Shown in pieces: positions 1-6,061 of a stretch of DNA of 6,612 nucleotides. The notes below the pieces were generated by a model. The model searched no databases. It was not told where the DNA came from and was given only the letters and a program-made list of their open reading frames with translations. Source of the DNA: JAYPUG01 sp038117265 (GTDB lineage Bacteria; Pseudomonadota; Alphaproteobacteria; UBA6615); the NCBI GenBank assembly GCA_038117265.1, contig JAYOFO010000107.1, positions 1-6,612 on the forward strand. Reading direction: 5' to 3'. The translations under genes and the position numbers were made by a program. Position 1 is the first letter of the stretch. The number at the start of each line of letters is the position of its first letter.

Positions 1-195
1 GGCTACACCGGCGAGCTGCGCGCGACCGGCCAGGTCCTGCGCGATCAGCTCTTCTTCATGGTGCGCTGTGGCTTCGACACCTTCGAGGTGACCGACGCCG
101 AGGCCTTCGCCCAGGCCATGCGCGAGATCAGCGTCGTCTACCAGCCGGCGGCCGACGGTCGAACCGGCGCGCTGTGGCGCCGCCGCGCCGCCTGA
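1..195 (+). CDS. DUF934 family protein, C-terminal fragment
   Basis: This is the last 64 codons of a gene whose start lies left of the window; reading frame 1 is open from base 1 to a TGA at 193-195. The visible sequence begins GYTGELRATGQVLRDQLFFM and continues with RCGFDTFEV. The GY-GE-RA-G-V-DQ block followed by R-GFD-FE is the signature end of the DUF934 family. Family members are usually about 130-180 residues, so more than half is missing. The biochemical role of DUF934 is not established. The genes typically sit beside sulfite/nitrite reductase and phosphoadenylylsulfate reductase (cysH), often last in that cluster, so a sulfur-assimilation operon probably lies just left of the window. 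The gene converges on the bactofilin gene with only 3 bases between the two stop codons. No intrinsic terminator with a T-tract is visible at the junction. Confidence 0.85.
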   Translation, partial: GYTGELRATGQVLRDQLFFMVRCGFDTFEVTDAEAFAQAMREISVVYQPAADGRTGALWRRRAA

Positions 196-198
196 CGC

Positions 199-729
199 CT
201 AGGCGCCGGCGCGCGGTTCCTCGACCGGGGTCAGCATGGCGGGGGCGGAAGCTTTATCGCCGCGGCTCAGCGTCCCGGTGATGCAGCCGCCCTTCTCGAT
301 CTCGAGCGCATCGTAGACCACGGTCCCGGAGACGCGGCCCGACTTGCGCACGGTCAGACAGCCGCTGACCACGAGATCGCCGTCGAAGTGGCCGTCGATC
401 GCCGCCGTCTCGACCTCGGCCTTGCCCCGCACCTGCCCGCTCGACGTGATCTCCAGCGCGCGCGCCGCGATCGTCGCCTCGACGTCGCCCTCGACGGTCA
501 GACGGTCGCACGAACTGACCTCGCCCTTCAGCCGCAGCCCGCGGCCGACGTGCAGGTTGGCCTCGGCGCCCGGTTCCGCCGGAGCGGGATCGTCGGGCCA
601 CCAGCCGGGCTTGGGCCGCTCCGGCATGCCGGTGGTATGCCGGGTCACGGCGGGTTCGTTCTTGGCGGCCTCCTCGCCGTCGTGTCCCCGTCGCAGTGAT
701 TTGAAGCCGAGTGTCGCCTTGTCCGCCAT
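199..729 (-). CDS. Bactofilin family polymer-forming cytoskeletal protein
   Basis: This gene encodes a 176-residue protein of the bactofilin (DUF583/CcmA-like) family. These proteins self-assemble without nucleotide into filaments, often membrane-associated, that scaffold cell-wall or morphogenetic factors. Residues about 58-155 form the bactofilin core: short repeating strands rich in V, I, L and G (for example LKGEVSSCDRLTVEGDV and GHFDGDLVVSGCLTV), the pattern of a right-handed beta-helix. The first 57 residues are polar, charged and proline-rich (PGWWPDDPAP near 41-50) and look disordered. The C-tail after 155 is also likely flexible, as is common in the family. There is no signal peptide or membrane helix. 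The start at 727-729 is chosen because AGGAGG lies 5 bases upstream. The same frame stays open far upstream through pmbA, but that extension is only the antisense shadow of pmbA. The gene stands alone: divergent from pmbA, convergent with the DUF934 gene. Its cellular task cannot be read from the sequence. Confidence 0.9.
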   Translation of the reverse strand: MADKATLGFKSLRRGHDGEEAAKNEPAVTRHTTGMPERPKPGWWPDDPAPAEPGAEANLHVGRGLRLKGEVSSCDRLTVEGDVEATIAARALEITSSGQVRGKAEVETAAIDGHFDGDLVVSGCLTVRKSGRVSGTVVYDALEIEKGGCITGTLSRGDKASAPAMLTPVEEPRAGA

Positions 730-734
730 GCATG

Positions 735-740
735 CCTCCT
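735..740 (-). promoter_or_regulatory. Shine-Dalgarno site of the bactofilin gene
   Basis: On the minus strand this reads AGGAGG, a full consensus, 5 bases before the ATG at 727-729. It fixes the bactofilin start. A second ATG on the same strand (731-733) lies only 1 base from the site and is out of frame, so it is not a credible start. Confidence 0.8.
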
Positions 741-838
741 GATTGTCGCGGTAAGTGAGGGCCGCGACCGTCGCCCATGAATGGGGCGCGAGTTGGATGC
801 GAACGTGGCGAAAGGGTGATCGCCGCGGCTGCGGCGCA

Positions 839-868
839 TTGGCCCCTGCGCCATCGGCCCTATATAAC
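839..868 (+). promoter_or_regulatory. Candidate sigma70-type promoter for pmbA
   Basis: TTGGCC at 839-844 resembles a -35 box. An AT-rich TATATAAC at 861-868 stands out in very GC-rich surroundings and resembles a -10 box; the spacer is 16 to 18 bases depending on the register chosen. Transcription would begin near 875, giving a leader of about 25 bases before the pmbA ATG at 901. The call is by eye from box resemblance and position only. Confidence 0.5.
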
Positions 869-887
869 CGGGACCAGCCCGCGCAAC

Positions 888-894
888 AGGGAAG
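888..894 (+). promoter_or_regulatory. Shine-Dalgarno site of pmbA
   Basis: AGGGAAG ends 6 bases before the ATG at 901. It is a good partial match to AGGAGG and supports this start over other in-frame codons. Confidence 0.6.
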
Positions 895-900
895 CCGCCG

Positions 901-2208
901 ATGACCGATACTCGCGACGCCGAGACCCGTACGCTCGATTTCCTCAGCGATCTCGTTGGCCGCGCGATCAAGGCCGGCGCCGATGCAGCCGACGGGATCG
1001 CGGCCGAGAGCACGTCGCTGTCGGTATCGCAGCGCCTCGGCAAGCGCGAGGATCTGGAGCGTTCCGAATCCGTCGATCTCGGCCTGCGCGTCTTTATCGG
1101 CAAGCGCTCGGCCATCGTCTCGACCACCGACCGTTCGCCTGCAACAGTCGCCGAAGTCGTCGAGCGCGCCGTCGCCATGGCCCGGATCGCGCCCGAGGAC
1201 CCGCATGCCGGCCTCGCCGACCCCGACCGTCTCGCCAGGACTTGGCCCGACCTCGACCTGCTCGACTCCCACGAACCGACCCCGGAAGAACTCTACGACC
1301 GCACCGCCAAGGCCGAGGATGCGGCCCGCGCCGTGCCGGGCGTGACCAATTCCGAAGGCGCCGATGCCGGCTGGGGCCGCAGCACCGTGGCGCTCGCCAC
1401 CTCCGGCGGCTTTGCCGGCGCCTACTCGGGCAGTTCGTTCTCGGTCTCGGCCTCGGTCATCGCNNNNNNNNNNNNNNNNNNNNNNNNNNNNNNNNNNNNN
1501 NNNNNNNNNNNNNNNNNNNNNNNNNNNNNNNNNNNNNNNNNNNNNNNNNNNNNNNNNNNNNNNCCGGTCGTGTTCGACCCGCGCATCTCGAACGGCATCC
1601 TGCGCCACGTCGCCGGCGCCATCAGCGGCAGCGCCGTGGCGCGCGGCACCAGCTTCCTGCGCGACAAGCTGAACCAGAAGATCTTCGCCGACGGCATCGT
1701 CATCGTCGACGACCCGCATCGCCGCAAGGGCCTGGCGTCGCGTCCCTTCGACGGCGAGGGCGTCGCCAATGCGCGCATCAACATCGTCGAGGACGGCGTG
1801 CTGACGACCTGGCTGCTCGACACCGCGAGCGCCCACCAGCTCGGGCTCAAGACGACCGGACATGCGAGCCGCGGCGCTTCCTCGCCGCCCTCGCCCGGCA
1901 CCTCGAACCTCTACATGGAAGCCGGCACACCGACGCCGGCCGAACTGATCGCCGACATCAAGTCGGGTTTCTACGTCAACGAGCTGATCGGCTACGGCGT
2001 CAACGCCGTGACCGGCGACTACAGCCGCGGCGCCGCCGGTTTCTGGATCGAAAACGGCGAGATCGCCTATCCGGTCAGCGAACTCACCATCGCCGGCAAC
2101 CTCAAGGCGATGTTCCTCAATCTCACCCCGGCCAACGACCTTGTCTTCCGCTACGGCGCCAACGCGCCGACGGTGCGGATCGAAGGCATGACCGTGGCCG
2201 GCGCGTGA
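901..2208 (+). CDS. pmbA: TldE/PmbA-type metallopeptidase subunit (interrupted by N gap)
   Basis: This is a TldD/PmbA family protein. In enterobacteria TldD and TldE (PmbA) form a cytoplasmic complex that degrades unfolded peptides, matures microcin B17 and affects CcdA stability. The N-terminal domain is visible up to residue 187. After the gap come the family blocks VVFDPRISNGILRHVAG, FDGEGVANARINIVEDGVLT, the TTGHASRG segment, and NELIGYGVNAVTGDYSRGAAG near the C-terminus. Where TldD carries the zinc-binding HExxxH, this protein reads ILRHVAGA, so the visible part lacks that motif, as expected for the TldE/PmbA partner rather than TldD. No tldD is in the window. Both flanks of the 100-N gap read in the same frame. 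As assembled the protein is 435 residues including about 34 unknown, somewhat shorter than E. coli PmbA (about 450). The stop overlaps the start of the next gene. TldE paralogues of other specificity are possible. Confidence 0.9.
   Translation: MTDTRDAETRTLDFLSDLVGRAIKAGADAADGIAAESTSLSVSQRLGKREDLERSESVDLGLRVFIGKRSAIVSTTDRSPATVAEVVERAVAMARIAPEDPHAGLADPDRLARTWPDLDLLDSHEPTPEELYDRTAKAEDAARAVPGVTNSEGADAGWGRSTVALATSGGFAGAYSGSSFSVSASVIXXXXXXXXXXXXXXXXXXXXXXXXXXXXXXXXXXPVVFDPRISNGILRHVAGAISGSAVARGTSFLRDKLNQKIFADGIVIVDDPHRRKGLASRPFDGEGVANARINIVEDGVLTTWLLDTASAHQLGLKTTGHASRGASSPPSPGTSNLYMEAGTPTPAELIADIKSGFYVNELIGYGVNAVTGDYSRGAAGFWIENGEIAYPVSELTIAGNLKAMFLNLTPANDLVFRYGANAPTVRIEGMTVAGA
1464..1563. other. 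Assembly gap of 100 N inside pmbA
   Basis: Exactly 100 unknown bases sit in the middle of pmbA. The round number suggests a placeholder for a gap of unknown size. The coding frame matches on both sides, possibly by chance. Any reading frame crossing this stretch in another frame or on the other strand is unsupported. Confidence 0.98.
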
Positions 2209-3005
2209 CCACCGCCGCCGACCTGCAGAAGGAACTCGGGCCCGAGCACCTGCTGCTGCTCGAGGCCGTGCGCGAAGCGGGCGCGCTGGCGCTCCGCTAC
2301 TTCAGGGAAGGTGTGAAGTCCTGGGAGAAATCGCCCGACAACCCGGTCAGCGAGGCCGACCTTGCCGTCGACCGGCTGCTCCGCGAGCAGCTTACCGCGG
2401 CACGGCCCGACTTCGGCTGGCTGTCGGAGGAAACCGAGGACGACCCCGTCCGGCTCGAGCGCAGCCACGTCTGGATCGTCGATCCGATCGACGGCACCCG
2501 CGCCTTCCTGCGCGGCGATCCCCAGTTCGCGGTGTCGGCGGCGCTCGTCGTCGACGGCCATCCCGTCCTCGGCGCCGTCTACAACCCGGCGCAGGACGAG
2601 TTGTTCGAGGCCATGCACGGCGCCGGCGCGCGGCTCAACGGCAAGCCCATCGCCGTGTCGGCCTGCACCCGTGCCGAGAACGCCCGCCTGCTCGCCTCCA
2701 AGCGCACCTTTCGCAACCACGACTGGACCGCCGTCGCCGACGGCGCCGAGTTCCATTTCGTCAATTCGATGGCCTACCGCATGGCCGTCGTCGCCGACGG
2801 CCGCTACGACGCCACCATCACCATGACCAACAAGAGCGAATGGGATATCGCTGCCGCGCACCTCATCGTCGAGGAAGCGGGCGGCTGCGTCACCCGCGTC
2901 GACGGCTCGCCCATCACCTACAACCGCGAACACGTCCACCACGACAACGTCGTCGCCGCCGGACGTACGCTGCACGACGTCCTGGTGCGGGGCCTCAACC
3001 GCTAG
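2205..3005 (+). CDS. Inositol monophosphatase-family phosphatase, probably CysQ-type
   Basis: This gene encodes 266 residues, normal for the Mg-dependent, Li-sensitive phosphatase family that includes inositol monophosphatase and CysQ (3'(2'),5'-bisphosphate nucleotidase, which turns PAP into AMP). The metal-site motifs are all present: SEE at 74-76, DPIDGT at 93-98 and WDIAAA at 213-218 followed by EEAGG. The stretch after the first motif, RAFLRGDPQFAVSAAL, and the SEWD context look more like CysQ-type proteins than classical inositol monophosphatase, but substrate cannot be decided from motifs. Histidinol-phosphate phosphatase is another family member to consider. The GTG start at 2205 overlaps the pmbA TGA (GTGA). 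It has no good Shine-Dalgarno at proper distance, so translation is probably coupled to pmbA. The first in-frame ATG is about residue 137, after two metal motifs, so it cannot be the start. The protein is cytoplasmic, with no signal peptide. Confidence 0.88.
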   Translation: MTTAADLQKELGPEHLLLLEAVREAGALALRYFREGVKSWEKSPDNPVSEADLAVDRLLREQLTAARPDFGWLSEETEDDPVRLERSHVWIVDPIDGTRAFLRGDPQFAVSAALVVDGHPVLGAVYNPAQDELFEAMHGAGARLNGKPIAVSACTRAENARLLASKRTFRNHDWTAVADGAEFHFVNSMAYRMAVVADGRYDATITMTNKSEWDIAAAHLIVEEAGGCVTRVDGSPITYNREHVHHDNVVAAGRTLHDVLVRGLNR

Positions 3006-3889
3006 CGCGGACCGGCGACTGTCACGGTCATCAGCGGCGTATCGAGCACGTCGATGTCCACCGGCGTCGTGAGCCTGTTGTCGCCGTCAAGCTGTACCGG
3101 CTTGCCGGCAGGCCCCACGATCCTGAGGCGCCGCGCCGGGACGATCTTCACGTCGCGCTGAAACGGCAGCGTGCCGCGCATGTAGGCGACGCCGTAGCGG
3201 ATCAGATGGCGACGGCCGTGGCTCAAGCCCAGCAGCACGTGAACGACGTCGTCGGACAACCGTACCGCCGGCGCCACCACGCGGTCGCCGGCATAGCGGG
3301 CGGCATTGGTGACGATGACCGACGACACGAAATGGGTCTCGCCGCCGATCTCGACCTCGAACACCGTACCGCCCTCGGCAATCAGCGCGCGGATCAGGGC
3401 CACATGATAGGCGGCCTGTCCGATCAGCCGCTTGAGTTGTGGCGACAGAAAACGCACGGCCGCTGCGTCGACCCCGGCACCCGCGGTCAGCAGGAAATGG
3501 CGACCGTTGGCCCGGCCCACGGCCACCGGAATGACGGGTCCCTCCGCCAACGCCGCCGCGAGCCCGGCGGCATCGCGCGGCAATCCCAGCTCAAGCGCCA
3601 GCACGTTGATGGTACCGAGCGGCAACGTCGCGAACGCCGGTCGCACCGCGTCGGGCTTGCGGGTCATCAGGCCGTGCACGACCTCGTTGATCGTACCGTC
3701 GCCGCCTGCCGCGACGACGACGTCGGCTTTGGCCGTACGGGCCAGGTCCACTGCATGATCCGGCCCCTCGGTCGTCACCACCGTCGTCGCCACGCGCCGC
3801 CGACGCAGTTCTGCGACGACGCCGTCGAGCAGGTCGCGCCGCCGCCGTCCGGCAATGGGATTGAGGATGATCAGAAGGCGCCGGGTCAT
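3002..3889 (-). CDS. YegS/diacylglycerol kinase-type lipid kinase
   Basis: This is a 295-residue protein of the diacylglycerol kinase catalytic (DAGK_cat) superfamily (YegS, BmrU, DgkB and sphingosine-kinase-like proteins), which transfer phosphate from ATP to a lipid hydroxyl at the membrane face. The N-terminal nucleotide-binding domain starts with LLIILNPIAGR (5-15), then VVAAGGDGTINEV (58-70) with the hallmark GGDGT at 62-66, and LPLGTINVLA at 89-98. The C-terminal domain holds GAGVDA (137-142) and PVQLDGDN (264-271), the usual 'Q-DGE/D' block. The length is typical of the bacterial family, and there are no membrane helices, as expected. It lies 25 bases downstream of the oxidoreductase gene on the same strand, so the two are probably co-transcribed. 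Its TAG stop overlaps that of the convergent phosphatase gene by 4 bases. The lipid substrate is not predictable. The Shine-Dalgarno is weak. Confidence 0.9.
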   Translation of the reverse strand: MTRRLLIILNPIAGRRRRDLLDGVVAELRRRRVATTVVTTEGPDHAVDLARTAKADVVVAAGGDGTINEVVHGLMTRKPDAVRPAFATLPLGTINVLALELGLPRDAAGLAAALAEGPVIPVAVGRANGRHFLLTAGAGVDAAAVRFLSPQLKRLIGQAAYHVALIRALIAEGGTVFEVEIGGETHFVSSVIVTNAARYAGDRVVAPAVRLSDDVVHVLLGLSHGRRHLIRYGVAYMRGTLPFQRDVKIVPARRLRIVGPAGKPVQLDGDNRLTTPVDIDVLDTPLMTVTVAGPR

Positions 3890-3914
3890 CGCGGCCCGAC
3901 GTGCAACGTCGCGG

Positions 3915-5957
3915 TCACGCCCGTTTCAGCCACACAGCCGAATCGTGGAACGCCGCGCCGCCGTTGGGCGGTGGCGAATCGGCACCGGTCAGCGCGTTGA
4001 TTCCGATGCCGCCGACGAAGGCCTTGTTCGGCCAGATGCCCTCGACGACGACGACGTCGGGCTGCAAGCCGTCGAACACGCGGGCATGCACGTTGACCTC
4101 GCCGCGGGCGTTGCCGAGCACGACGAGATCGTCGTCGGCGACGCCGTGGCGCGCCGCGGTCTCGGGATGGACCAGCACCCGCGGCCGCCCCTCGCGCTTG
4201 ACCGACGTCGGCGTCTCGGTGAACGAGCTGTTGAGGTAGCTGCGCGCCGGCGCGGTGACGAGGCGCAGCGGGTGTTGATTGTCGACTTCCTCGATCACGG
4301 CTTGATGGTCCGGCAGCGGCGGCATGATCGCGGCCGCCGGCCCGAGATCCTCCCAGCGCGGCGAGAAGTGAAACTTGCCGTCCGAGGTCGGGAACCCGTT
4401 CAGGAAATGCGCCGTCTCGAAATCGGGCGCGCAGTCGAGCCAGTTGTCCTGCCATTGATCGATGGTCGGCCAGCCCGAATCGCGCAGCGTCGTGTCGATG
4501 AGTTCGCGCGGCGTCATGTCGAAGCCGGGATGCGCCGCGCCGAGCCGCCTGGCCAGCGCGCAGATGACGTCGTGGTTGGACCGCGACTCGGCATAGGGCT
4601 CGATCGCCCTGAGGCCGAGCGACAGGTACGAATGCCCGCCGCCGGTATAGAGGTCGTCGTGTTCGAGAAACGTCGTCGCCGGCAGGACGAGATCGGCCGC
4701 CTCGGCGGTTTCGGTCATGAACTGTTCGTGCACCGCGACGAACAGGTCGTCGCGGGCGAACCCCTGCCGTACCAGGTTGTGCTCCGGCGCCACCACGAGC
4801 GGGTTGGTGTTCTGGATCAACATGGCCGTTACCGGCGGCCCGTCACCGAGATCGCGTGGATCGCCGGTCAGCACCGGGCCAATGCGCGACATGTCGAGCA
4901 CCCGGACCGACGGATCGACGGCGTCGAGCCCCTCGATCGTCGTCTGGACCAGATGAAACGCGTCCGAGTTGGAATAGAACGCGCCGCCGCCGCGCACCGG
5001 CCACTTGCCCGCGACGCTCGGCAGACACGACACCGCATGGACGTTGGCCGCGCCGTTGCGCGATCGCGAAAAACCGAAGCCGATGCGGATGAAGGCGCGC
5101 TCGGTGGCGCCGTATTCGCGCGCGAAGCCGACGATCTCCTCGACCGACAGGCCGGTGATGGCGGACGCCCATTGCGGCGTCCGCGTCTTGAGATGCGCTT
5201 CGAGCCGGTCGGGCACATCGGTGTAGCGCGCCATGTAGTCGCGGTCGGCATACCCTTCGGCGAACAGCACGTGCATCATCGCCGCCGCCAGTGCGCCGTC
5301 GGTGCCGGGCCGCAGGCAGATGTGCTGGTCGGCGACCTCGGCCGAATGGTTGCGGTAGGGATCGACCACCACCAGCCTGGCGCCGCGTTCCTTGCGTGCC
5401 TTGGTCAGGTGATGCATCACGTTGACCTGGGTCGCGACCGCGTTGGTCCCCCACAGGATCACCAGATCCGATTCCGCGATCTCGTAGGGCGCGCCCAGCA
5501 TGCCGCCGACGCCGGCGCGCCAGCCGGGGTGCACCGTGCCGACGCAGATCGTCTTCTTCATGCCGGAATAGCGCATGACGTGGCGCAGCCGGTTGATGCC
5601 GTCGCGCTGCACCTTGCCCATGGTGCCCGCGTAATAGTACGGCCACACCGCCTCGCTGCCGTGGGTCTGCGTCGCCTGAACGAATTTCTCGGCAACGAGA
5701 TCGAGCGCGTCGTCCCAGGCGATCGGCGCGAAGCCGCCATCCGGCTTGCGCAACAGCGGCGTCTTCAGCCGGTCCGGGTGATGCACGCGCTCGGCGTAGC
5801 GCGCGACCTTGGCGCACACCACGCCGTCGGTATAGCGCTGCCCCCGGGCGCCGCGCACCTTCCCGATGGTCCGCGCGTCGAGACGCTCGACCTCGAGCGA
5901 ACACTGGCTCGGGCAGTCGTGCGGGCAGGTCGAGAAAACCGTCTGCGGCGCGTCCAT
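3915..5957 (-). CDS. Molybdopterin-dependent oxidoreductase (DMSO reductase superfamily)
   Basis: This gene encodes 680 residues, a single-subunit-sized member of the molybdopterin oxidoreductase family (COG0243-like). Domains in order: a [4Fe-4S] domain at about 5-65 with Cys11, Cys15, Cys19 and Cys48 (CX3CX3CX28C) and Lys50 after the last cysteine; the molybdopterin domain, about 66-470, with WGTNA (169-173), VVDPYR (197-202), RPGTDGALA (216-224), IQNTNPLVV (381-389) and ETAEAADLVLPAT (416-428); and the C-terminal molydop-binding domain, about 560-678, with HPETAARHGVADDD and GINALTGAD. The N-terminus has no twin-arginine signal, so the enzyme is probably cytoplasmic. No electron-transfer or membrane-anchor subunit gene adjoins it; only the lipid kinase follows, 25 bases downstream. 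The ATG at 5955-5957 is chosen because it precedes the cluster cysteines closely; no clear Shine-Dalgarno precedes it. The metal-ligand position looks atypical (Val142, see findings). The substrate is unknown; the sequence resembles uncharacterised alphaproteobacterial homologues rather than a named reductase or formate dehydrogenase. Confidence 0.9.
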   Translation of the reverse strand: MDAPQTVFSTCPHDCPSQCSLEVERLDARTIGKVRGARGQRYTDGVVCAKVARYAERVHHPDRLKTPLLRKPDGGFAPIAWDDALDLVAEKFVQATQTHGSEAVWPYYYAGTMGKVQRDGINRLRHVMRYSGMKKTICVGTVHPGWRAGVGGMLGAPYEIAESDLVILWGTNAVATQVNVMHHLTKARKERGARLVVVDPYRNHSAEVADQHICLRPGTDGALAAAMMHVLFAEGYADRDYMARYTDVPDRLEAHLKTRTPQWASAITGLSVEEIVGFAREYGATERAFIRIGFGFSRSRNGAANVHAVSCLPSVAGKWPVRGGGAFYSNSDAFHLVQTTIEGLDAVDPSVRVLDMSRIGPVLTGDPRDLGDGPPVTAMLIQNTNPLVVAPEHNLVRQGFARDDLFVAVHEQFMTETAEAADLVLPATTFLEHDDLYTGGGHSYLSLGLRAIEPYAESRSNHDVICALARRLGAAHPGFDMTPRELIDTTLRDSGWPTIDQWQDNWLDCAPDFETAHFLNGFPTSDGKFHFSPRWEDLGPAAAIMPPLPDHQAVIEEVDNQHPLRLVTAPARSYLNSSFTETPTSVKREGRPRVLVHPETAARHGVADDDLVVLGNARGEVNVHARVFDGLQPDVVVVEGIWPNKAFVGGIGINALTGADSPPPNGGAAFHDSAVWLKRA

Positions 5958-6003
5958 GGCAGCACGTTAGAGAGGGCGCGTGCAGGCGGCAAGACAGCCC
6001 CAA

Positions 6004-6030
6004 TTGGCCCGGATTCCTGGCCCGTGCTAA
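6004..6030 (+). promoter_or_regulatory. Candidate promoter for the ABC exporter gene
   Basis: TTGGCC at 6004-6009 and TGCTAA at 6025-6030, 15 bases apart, could be -35 and -10 boxes. The predicted start of transcription near 6037 would leave a leader of about 25 bases. The TTGGCC box and leader length match the candidate pmbA promoter. The short spacer and weak -10 make this tentative. Confidence 0.3.
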
Positions 6031-6040
6031 GGTCCGGACC
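6031..6040. promoter_or_regulatory. 10-bp perfect palindrome at the putative transcription start
   Basis: GGTCCGGACC is a perfect inverted repeat lying directly after the candidate -10 box and over the predicted transcription start of the ABC exporter gene. Its position would suit an operator, but a 10-base palindrome in GC-rich DNA can also arise by chance. Confidence 0.25.
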
Positions 6041-6061
6041 GATCAACGACGGGATTTGCGG

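Noticed and set aside
1464..1563. The N gap as a possible hidden insertion or mobile element
   Set aside because: The flanks continue the same protein family at plausible positions, so only a short missing stretch of pmbA is needed.
730..1863. Long upstream extension of the bactofilin frame on the minus strand, reaching to 1863
   Set aside because: It runs antisense through pmbA and across the N gap, with a Gly/Arg/Asp-rich composition typical of shadow frames. The strong AGGAGG at 735-740 marks the real start.
777..2204. Plus-strand open frame from 777 that would fuse a 476-residue extension to the phosphatase
   Set aside because: It is Arg-rich low-complexity sequence in a different frame from pmbA, crosses the N gap, and adds no recognisable domain. 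The phosphatase family starts at the GTG at 2205.
901..2208. Possibility that the pmbA gene is really tldD
   Set aside because: The segment where TldD has HExxxH reads RHVAGA here, and the overall blocks fit TldE/PmbA. The N gap does not cover that position.
2151..2975. 274-codon minus-strand open frame opposite the phosphatase
   Set aside because: Its repetitive Gly/Asp/Val composition mirrors the coding strand. The plus strand has intact metal-site motifs.
2840..4000. 386-codon plus-strand open frame across the phosphatase end and the lipid kinase
   Set aside because: It is Arg/His/Gln-rich and spans two well-supported genes in the wrong frame or strand.
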